A stretch of 64,000 bases of DNA from Mallotus nudiflorus (lineage: Eukaryota; Streptophyta; Magnoliopsida; Malpighiales; Euphorbiaceae), in assembly GCA_947683625.1 (NCBI GenBank), contig CANTUR010000620.1, positions 186,001 through 250,000 on the forward strand. Reading direction: 5' to 3'. Below are positions 56,765 through 64,000 of the stretch, in pieces; within the stretch, counting starts at the first letter, position 1; every line of letters begins with the position of its first letter. The notes under the pieces were generated by a model. It was not told the origin of the DNA. It was given only the letters and a program-made list of their open reading frames with translations, and did not search any database. Position numbers and translations under genes: made by a program.

Positions 56765-56820
56765 AAATATTTGATACGTGATATATAGTAAATAAACAAT
56801 TAAGCTTATTATTATTATTC

Positions 56821-56838
56821 GTAGTAGTAGTAGTAGTA
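56821..56838. repeat. (GTA)n microsatellite
   Basis: Six perfect GTA units beside a TTATTATTATT run. Confidence 0.95.
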
Positions 56839-57239
56839 AATAAAAGTTTTAAAACAATAACAGTGTTATTTATTTATATAACAATTTAATCTTAAATTAA
56901 TATAGCTAAAATTCATTAAAATTTTTATCAATATTTTATTTAAATAATTATATGATATTACTTCAATATTTTTTATAATTAATTTTTCTCAATTTTATAA
57001 CAAATTTCATAAAAAAAAATATTATGACAATAATTAATCATAAGATAATAAAAAAAATTTAGTTATTTGTTATTTTTTTTAATTTAAAGGTTTCTTAAAT
57101 CAAGTATTAGATAGTGCTCCTAAACAGCCCAACTAGGTTGGCACTTCTTTAGCACCTACTTCAAATATTGGACCTAGGATTATTATTAATAAAAAATAAT
57201 ACAAAAAGTCAGTACAACCAAAAGAGGCAAAACAAGACA

Positions 57240-57800
57240 AAAAATAATACTAAAACATTATCTAAACTAAACGGAATGCAGTCTTATGGTGTCATTGCGC
57301 ATTAAATCAAAATACTCAGTTAGAAACATCGGCCACCAATTCTCTTCCACACTGTGAACTACTAAATTTTCCAATTTATCGGCAACAAAGTTCCCCTCTC
57401 AATATATATATAGGAGACATGCACCTGAATAGTCGAAAAAGGGACTAAAAATTGATGCCACTCTTCACGGAGATGCCAAGGAATAACCGAGCTTCTCTGC
57501 TGAATAAGCCTAACTACATATACTAAATCACTCTCAATCCACAAGGGAGAATAATTGAAAGTAATAGCGAATTTCATAGCAATGACGTCAGACATCAATT
57601 CTACTTCATAAGCAAACTTGGAACCTAATGGAGCAATAAATGAACCCACTCAAAACCCATTATAAATTCTGCAGATCTCACCTGCACTCAAAGATCTAGG
57701 ACAACCTTTTATAGCACCATTTATATTAACCTTAAACTTGCCAAGAGGCAGAGGAAAACAATAAATAGTCGAGGCCAATTAACTCATTGAGGGTTACCAA
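57240..57800 (-). pseudogene. LINE RNase H domain
   Basis: Open frame 57649-57362 plus flanks reads 'GKFKVNINGAIKG' (with Asn where catalytic Asp is usual), 'EVELMSDVIAMKFAI' (Glu), 'LWIESDLVYVVRLIQ' (E-S-D motif) and 'WHLREEWHQF'. This matches the RVT_3-type RNase H at the C-terminus of plant LINEs. The end includes 'NWWPMFLTEYFDLMRND' and a stop near 57270. Confidence 0.82.
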
Positions 57801-58450
57801 CAATTCCAAGACACTGTAGAATGAGGAGATCGAATTCTGTATTGAACATAAATCCTATCTTGAAAACTTCAAATTGCTTAATAGATTTACAAAGGGAACG
57901 AATTGTCATTGTTATAGGCACAAAACAATGTCTGAAAGTTGCTTGGTTTCTTGCTTTCTATAAATGCCAAAACAATGATAAAATTCCAACCTTCCATAAA
58001 GCTGCAAGTTGGGAAGAAAAAGAAATAGTTGAAGCTACTTTAAAGAGGTCAAGAGCCAAACTAGACATTACAAACTTGACTTGAAACAAGTCTTGCAATG
58101 CTATCTATAATGCCACCACATAGGGGCAACAAACAAAAACATGGTCAGTGGTTTCACTCTCTATACAACATAATCGACACCTAGAAACAAGCACCAAACC
58201 TTTGCACTGCAGGATATCATCTGTTGGTAAACACTGATGAAATGCATGCCAATAAAGAGAAGAATAATTGGGAGGTAAGTAATGTCGCTAGACATCTCTT
58301 CCCTAAGCCACTTTAGGACCCGCCACTCTAAAAAAATTATTAGATGCTTTACAAGAATAAGATCCTATAGAAGAGTAGCGCCAAGCAAAAACATCATCCT
58401 CAATAGTTAAAAAAATAATAGATTGCAATTCTGAGATAATTAATGGGAAA
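57801..58450 (-). pseudogene. LINE zinc-binding RT-associated domain (zf-RVT)
   Basis: The - strand reads 'RHYLPPNYSSLYWHAFHQCLPTDD', 'RCRLCCIESETTDHVFVCC' (C-x2-C then H-x3-C) and 'AALWKVGILSLFWHL', the typical zf-RVT segment that precedes the RNase H in plant LINEs. A few stops only. Confidence 0.85.
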
Positions 58451-60130
58451 GACTGCTTGAATGACTCTGAAAAATGCCATTGATCATTCTAAAAATAGTC
58501 CTGAATTAAAGCAATGAAGTGGTGACGATCAAAAGTAGGAATGCCAATTTTATTAGCAATAGAATTCCCTAGAAAATTTGCATGCCAGAAGTTAAGCCTT
58601 GAATGCTTAAATGAAAGCTATTGAGAAGAGTTTTGCAAGTCATGAAAAATGTCTTTAATAGAATACCAAACTAAAGAACAAAGATAATTATCTTTTGGGT
58701 AGTCATTGCAAAGAATTCTTTTACAAAGAAAATTAAGCACAAAAGAAGCACTGTTATATAATTTCCAAGCAACATGACTAGCATAGCTTTGTTAAGCTGA
58801 AATAGATGGTGCAATCCTAGTCCACCTTCATTAATAAGAGAGAAATAAGTATCCTATTGGACAGTGATTAGTTTTTTGGAAGTAACTGAACCTGTCCATA
58901 AAAAGTTCCTAATCACCTTCTCTAAATGTTTGAGAAGCGAAACATGCCACTTATAAATCATAAACCCATGAAGAAGAGTTCTATAAATGTTGGATTTAAT
59001 CAAAGTAAGATGGCTAAAAAAAGAAAGGATATGGCCCTTCCAAGCTTTCATTTTTGAAATAACATAATCAGTATATTGCTTTAACCAATGAGCCTTTGGA
59101 GCACCAAGAAAAATAGGGACCCCAAGATAATTAAAAGGGATGGAACCCGCACTCATATTAGCTCTAGCATGCAAAGAAGAAGCACGATGGGGAGAAATAC
59201 CTTTACTTAAAAATAAGTCAGACTTCTCCCAATTCAAAACTTGACCCGAAATCAAACTATATTAAAAAAAACATTGACATGCACATTAATATTAGAATAA
59301 ATAGCTTTACCAAAAATAAGAACATCATTCACGTAGAGAAAATGAGAAGGACAGGTAAAGTTACAACCACCAATCATGGGAATAAAAAGGCCCTTACTTG
59401 TGATTAAAGAAAGCTTATGACTTAGTTAGTCCTCTACCAAGCAAATAACCAAACATCCCCCCCATTAATAATAACGGATAATTTGGCTAAGTAAAAAATG
59501 CTCTAAATCTAATCATAAAAATGTTGGGATAAGCCGAAGCTAAGGAGCACTGCAAAAATAAAACCCCAATCCATTATGTCAAAAGCATTTTTTATGTTAA
59601 TCTTCATGGCCATATTCCCTCCCTGACAAGAGTGATTCATGATATTAAAACATTATAAAGAAGCCAATATAAAATCCACTATATTTCTACCTTTTATAAA
59701 ATTTAAATTGTTTAGGAGAAATAATTTTAGAAGCCATTAAACTAAGATGAAAAGCTAAAATTTTAGTAATTATCTTAAAAAGAAAATTACTTAATATAAT
59801 AGGTTGAACCTTGTCCACTGAGTTAGCACCCAATACTTTAGGGATAAGCACCATCAAATTAGAATTTAATCTTGAATAAAGAGTACCAATGCTAAAAAAA
59901 ATCGCAGACTGCGTTGCACATATCAAAACCCACAATATTCCAACAAAAGCGAAAAAAAATGACCAGTAAAACCATCTGGACTAGGAGTGCTATAAGAATC
60001 CATGTCAAAAATAATTGCCCGAATAAGATCATTAGAAGGCATCATCATAAGCAAAGCTTTGTCAACATCTATAGCTAAATGAGGAATGACTTCTTTAATA
60101 CCCGAAAAATCCTTTGGTGACCAATCCAAG
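58451..60130 (-). pseudogene. LINE reverse transcriptase
   Basis: Pieces in order: 60129-59923 with 'YSTPSPDGFTGHFFS'; 59935-59687 with 'LNSNLMVLIPKV', 'PIILSNFLFKIITKILA' and 'IISPKQFKFYK'; the catalytic segment 'FLYVNDVLIFGKA' near 59321-59340, where the usual Y-A-D-D is Y-V-N-D (both changes fit C-to-T/G-to-A); and 59255-58854 with 'LNWEKSDLFLSKG', 'FNYLGVPIFLGAPK' and 'RNFLWTGS'. Catalytically dead through the Asp-to-Asn change, plus stops. Confidence 0.9.
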
Positions 60131-60703
60131 CTGAAGATTTTAAAAAATAATCAATAATATGATTATTAATAGTAGAAATATCAAACTCCTCCCATTTATC
60201 GCCATAGAAGAACCTATGGACTGAGCCAACGACATGCAAGAGCTCTGAAAAAATTTTGAGTTACGATCCCCATCCTTCAACCATCTAATCCAACTTTTAT
60301 CTTTGAGAAGGATCTCCTGCTTAGTTAAATGGGAGTGTAAAATTAACCTAGCTTGAAACTCTTATTGGTGCAGCTCATCTGAAAACACAAATAGCTCAAT
60401 ATTATATTGAAAAGAAAGCAAAGAATGTTGTGCTTGAGAAATAAGAGAATCAAGATGTCCGAATGTATTTTTATTCTAATGACGTAAGAAAGAGTGCAAC
60501 AACTTCAATTTAGTCATCATCAGAAAGATAGAATGGCCAATAATAGAAAGTGATCGTTAAAAATTACCAACAGCAGGGATAAAGTCCTCATGGGAAGTCC
60601 ACATAGATAAGAAACAAAAAGGCTTAGGCAAAGTGGAACCTTGATGATAAGAAAGAAGAAGGGGATTATGATCTTAACAGTGACGCACGAGAGCATGGCA
60701 CTC
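60131..60703 (-). pseudogene. LINE endonuclease-RT linker
   Basis: The - strand reads 'CHALVRHC.DHNPLLLSYHQ', 'SQAQHSLLSF' and 'LLKDKSWIRWLKDGDRNSKFF', the conserved segment just before the RT (W-x-x-x-G-D-x-N-S/T-x-F-F). It joins the endonuclease fragment at 62749 once the solo LTR is removed. Confidence 0.8.
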
Positions 60704-62743
60704 TGTAAGCACCCAATTTCAGGATGCAATTATGCATAATTGTAATGTAAGCCCCTATGATGAAATTCATTCAAAAATTGAAGTTAGTTGTCGATTTTCT
60801 GGACTTTAAGGACTAAATTGCAACATTTTTTAGGGTTTGATTGCAAATAAGTCAGTTTTTAGGGGTCTTTTAGTAATTAAAAGTTAAAAAAAAGAGTTTT
60901 AGGATCGGCATTGTGTAATGTCGATCGGCATTACACCAATGCCGACCAGCATTGCGCAATGCCGATCAGTATTGCGCAATGCTGACATGTTAAAATATAG
61001 TTTTTTTTATTTTTTTTTGCGTATTTTTATTGATTTTTTAGTGTTTTGATTGGTTGAAAATTTAAATTTTATCTGATAAGATTTTTTAAAAAAACACAGA
61101 AGATATTTTTAAAATCAAAAAAACAAATGTTATCTGATCAGATAGGTCTGTTCCTCCTTTGGAGGAAATTCAGTACGTGTAGACTTTGCATTTAAAAGCA
61201 GAGTTTGCATGCATGTGGGAGGAGGTTTTTTGGCTGGGAGATTTTTATGGGAGGATTTTTTTACACAGACGAAAGATAGAAAAAACTTTGATTTTCTCTG
61301 TTCTTTAAAAACCCTAATTTTTGCAATTCATTTGACAAATACAATACAACAATTTTTTAGTCCCAATCTATAATCAAATCAACACTGAGCCAATTTCAAC
61401 GATGAAAATTCTAATCTGAGGGGCCGAAAAAGGGCATATGCACAACATTCGTTTTTTTTTCTTTCTTCTCTTATGTGATTTTTATTCATTTCGTTAATTG
61501 TTTTATTATTTAATTTCACTACTAATTTGATTGCTTTTTTTTGTTTTTTTTATTTTGATGTCCGTATGTGGATTGAGGAAGAGGATACCGCCTGTGTTTA
61601 ATTGAACAGAAGATCCATGGAATGTCATGATGAACCTATACTGTTTTAATAATAATTCTTAGGATTTTAATTTTTATTCTGCATTTTGGTATCCTATGTA
61701 GTTTATTTTTAATTCATGGGTGTATAATTATTTAATTTTAATTTTGTACGTAGTTTGTAATAGCCCCATTAGTGGGAATAGTGAAAGATTTAAATTTCTG
61801 CACTTTAAAATTAATTAGTAATTGGGCAAAAATGAATTAAAATTAATGGTGTCTTTAGTTAATTAGGGTTTGTATGTAATTAAATTAGGTTTTTTTAGAA
61901 ATCATATGTGAATGTGTGTTTGATTTGATTTTGTATTGTTTTTTATGTTTTTTAGGCTTTTTATGTATGTTTTTGGGCCCCAAGCCCACGTTTAGGTCTA
62001 ACCCACTAAATAAATAGGCTTAAAAATGGTTTAGAACTTTAAATAATTAAAATCAATTTAGGCCCACTTAATTAATTAAAATTTGTTTAGACTTGGCTCA
62101 ACCCATTTAAATTTATTTCTTTTAAAATAAATAGACCTAGACCCACATTTCACTTAAAATAAAACCAAGTTAGACTTAGGCCCACTAATTTAATTTTTTT
62201 TCTTTAAAATTGAATAGACTTAAGCCCATATCTTAGAAAGACTAATAAATAGATTTAGGCTCACTAATTAATAAAAATATAGGCCCACTTTTATTCTATT
62301 TCACTTGTAAATAAAATGTAGATTTAGCTAACTTATAAAATAAAATTAACATAGTTTAGACATAGGGACATTGCCTTTTTTATGCATTTTTTACTTGTAA
62401 TTTTATTAACTTGTTGCCTTTTGGGTAAATGGATGCTAATTAGGGTTTAATAAAATTGCATATAATTAGAGGATGAAATATTCATTTATAAAATTATTCT
62501 AAAAGAACATGAGACTAAGAGAAGTTAGTATTCCGTATCCAGAATCTCCTGGTTGTGGTGCTAATTTTCTTTTAGAGAATCGAATACCACTAATTAAATT
62601 GCCCAGTTATTACCCTGGGTGGCGACTTCTCATCTCCATGTCATGTCTTTGTAATAGTGGTTAGTGTGTTCTCTAAGGCCCTGAACCTAAACAATGTCGC
62701 GATTGCTAAAATCTTGGATGCACGCTAAACCCCATCGTCTACA
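60704..62743 (+). mobile_element. Solo LTR of a C-related family, 2040 bp, inserted in LINE
   Basis: It starts TGTAAGCACCCAATTTC and ends CATCGTCTACA. These are the reverse-complement counterparts of the ends of element C's LTR, and the last about 250 bp are clearly similar to it. A perfect duplication CACTC flanks it (60699-60703 and 62744-62748). No PBS follows the right end. The palindromic-word array at 60903-60990 is not found in element C's own LTR, so it is a different subfamily. Orientation is opposite to C. Confidence 0.92.
60903..60990. repeat. ATGCCGATCGGCATTGCGCA palindromic array in solo LTR U3
   Basis: GATCGGCATTGTGTAATG, TCGATCGGCATTACACC, AATGCCGACCAGCATTG, CGCAATGCCGATCAG and TATTGCGCAATGC overlap to form a series of inverted repeats in 90 bp. 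It is the most CpG-rich stretch of this LTR, about 200 bp from the U3 start. Confidence 0.88.
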
Positions 62744-62748
62744 CACTC

Positions 62749-63395
62749 GTTGTAACTCCAATTCTAAAAAGAAGTATTAGAGCACAAAGCACAATCTAAT
62801 TGAATGTCAACATGATGAGATGCCCTCCTATTATTAGTCCACATATAAATGAATCCTTTCATTTCTCATCTAGTCAAAGAACATTTATCCAAAGCTAAAA
62901 TAAAATCCTGACAAGCACGAGTAGAAGGTGCACAACTCGTTTTCTCATGAGCTCCTAAATAAGAATTAAAGTCACCAATTAAAAACCAATTCGTGCTAAT
63001 GAGAGAAACTAAGTACTCTAATTCAACCCAGAGATTACATATAATAGAACCCAAAACATGAGTATAAACACAAGTGACGTATTGAGACTGCAATTGTACT
63101 TTAAATTCTATAATGATTTGCTAAGCAGAAATGGAAAACACATTAACATTACCTGTACCCAAATCATTAAAAACAAGCAACCACAAGCTAGGGAAACTAG
63201 TTAAGTTAGAAGCGAGAAAAGACATGTTCAAAGAATGCTAAAAACTAGCATGAATAGAATCAAACTCCACTTTCAATTCAGCAATACAAACCAAATCTGA
63301 TTTATGCATACGAAAAAAATTAAATAACACCCGTTGAGTGCTAGGGTTGCCTAACCCTCTACAATTCCAATAGAAAATATTCATGAAGAAGTATG
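62749..63395 (-). pseudogene. LINE AP endonuclease
   Basis: The N-terminal strand 'FYWNCRGLGNPSTQR' lies near 63340-63383 and is the standard start of plant LINE endonucleases (the W-N-x-R-G-L motif), followed by 'LVCIAELKVEFD' with the catalytic Glu. Open frame 63093-62866 has 'SQYVTCVYTH', 'LWVELEYL' and 'WFLIGDFNSYLGAHEK' (G-D-F-N motif). 'DIQLDCALC' near 62780-62800 leads to the LTR insertion. Two or more stops. Confidence 0.88.
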
Positions 63396-64000
63396 GGAAG
63401 CAAACCTAGTTTGAGGTTGATTACCAGTATGAACAACTGTCCTAGAAGACTTTGCTTGCCTTTTTTCTATTTATTGATGGATGCCACCTGCCAAGGTTTA
63501 TAATCCTATTTAGCCATGTCAACCTAGTGAGTAGAGGCCACCAGTAATTCATGTTGCACAATTACACAAGACACAGAATCAGCATTGGAGCTTGAGATGT
63601 CGACCTGATCATCATGAGTTACAGGATCTGGAGGGTCATCTTAGGATATCAGTCCTGCAAGAGATTTATCTTGGTTATCAGGATCAACAACATATTCAAC
63701 AACAGGGACATGATGGGTTAATAAAGGTGCACTGACGTCTCCCTTGGAGCAATACATAGGTACATGAGCAAGTAGTGCATTGTCCTTTAGCAAAGATGGA
63801 TCCCGAGGAATTGAAGCATATAGATGCTTAAAAGCATTTTCCACAAGGACACTAGTTGTATGCTTAGGATGCCAAACCTTATGAACACAAGATCAACCTC
63901 TAGATTGGCATTTATTATTGTCCTCTTGCACAATCACCTACAGTTCCTGAGGTTACACGAGTTTACAAGTAGCTGCTCCATGTCCAATAGCATTGTAAGA
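63396..64000 (-). pseudogene. LINE ORF1, C-terminal part (window edge)
   Basis: Open frame 63844-63641 and weakly readable flanks give an acidic, Ser/Pro/Val-rich segment ('HHVPVVEYVVDPDNQDK', 'DDPPDPVTHDDQVDIS') directly upstream of the endonuclease. The position fits the C-terminal part of LINE ORF1. No zinc knuckle is visible in this part, so the identification rests on position. Confidence 0.5.

Larger units (their letters stand above)
55683..57075. other. AT-rich intergenic DNA with microsatellites
   Basis: No ORF or element body recognised. It contains a TACTAGTAAACAACACG segment near 56648 resembling the start at 8810, two related about 75-bp blocks (TTTGAYRCGTGATATATANTAAATAAA at 56696 and 56768), and the microsatellites listed separately. 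Confidence 0.6.
57076..64000 (-). mobile_element. L1-like LINE, decayed, extends past window end
   Basis: On the - strand, from right to left: ORF1 tail, AP endonuclease, RT, zinc-binding RT domain, RNase H and an A-rich 3' end near 57080 with the phrase GTGCCAACCTAGTTGGG typical of plant LINE 3' regions. The order is that of plant L1-like elements with a C-terminal RNase H. A solo LTR (60704-62743) interrupts the endonuclease-RT interval. Stops and frameshifts throughout; the 5' end lies outside. Confidence 0.9.

Noticed and set aside
1..64000. tRNA, rRNA, miRNA precursors or host protein-coding genes
   Set aside because: None recognised by eye on either strand; all readable coding segments fit transposable elements. 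A covariance-model search was not possible.

Overview
This is a retrotransposon-dominated piece of a plant nuclear genome. It is AT-rich and contains no host gene, tRNA or rRNA that I can recognise. Almost every readable protein segment belongs to a plant transposable-element family: MULE transposase, Ty3/gypsy of the Tat/Ogre and Athila types, Ty1/copia of the SIRE type, and a plant L1-like LINE. Reading frames are heavily eroded by stops, frameshifts and lost catalytic residues. The organism is a flowering plant, probably a eudicot; I cannot name the species.

Layout. 1-8.8 kb: a dead Mutator-like element (MULE) with a transposase on the + strand and a GRF zinc-finger gene on the - strand. 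A 3.2 kb solo LTR (120-3353, duplicated target AAAGT) splits the transposase. 8.8-9.2 kb: AT-rich DNA. 9.2-55.7 kb: a Russian-doll nest. An Athila-like element B (+ strand: protease at 9.2-9.7 kb, RT onward from 44.9 kb, 3' LTR ending at 55682) was split by a Tat/Ogre-like element C (- strand, 9694 to about 44873). C was split by a SIRE-like copia element D (- strand, 21806-41177, target AGTTT). D was split by a second Athila-like element E (- strand, 27358-37925, two 1598-bp LTRs, target nTTAT). B was also hit inside its RT by a second copy of the 3.2 kb solo LTR (45457-48683, target AAAGG). 55.7-57.1 kb: AT-rich DNA with microsatellites. 57.1-64.0 kb: a - strand LINE whose endonuclease region is interrupted by a solo LTR related to C (60704-62743, target CACTC).

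How the parts work together: each element's pieces read through in order once the inner insertions are removed, so the insertion order is B, then C, then D, then E. Duplicated target sites support all of these except C, whose right LTR is truncated. Most internal domains are pseudogenes. Element E is the least decayed: its protease DSG, RT FMDD and integrase D-D-E residues are still readable.

Most notable: (1) the four-level nest; (2) element C has the dual RNase H of the Tat clade and, in the antisense direction between integrase and 3' LTR, remnants of an intron-containing gene resembling plant mobile domain proteins; (3) several unrelated elements carry arrays of short palindromic words in the same two places, the pol-to-PPT interval and the U3 upstream of the TATA box; (4) both Athila-like families have two polypurine-tract boxes about 0.85 kb apart; (5) the 3.2 kb solo LTRs keep a GC-rich leader exon followed by a splice donor.
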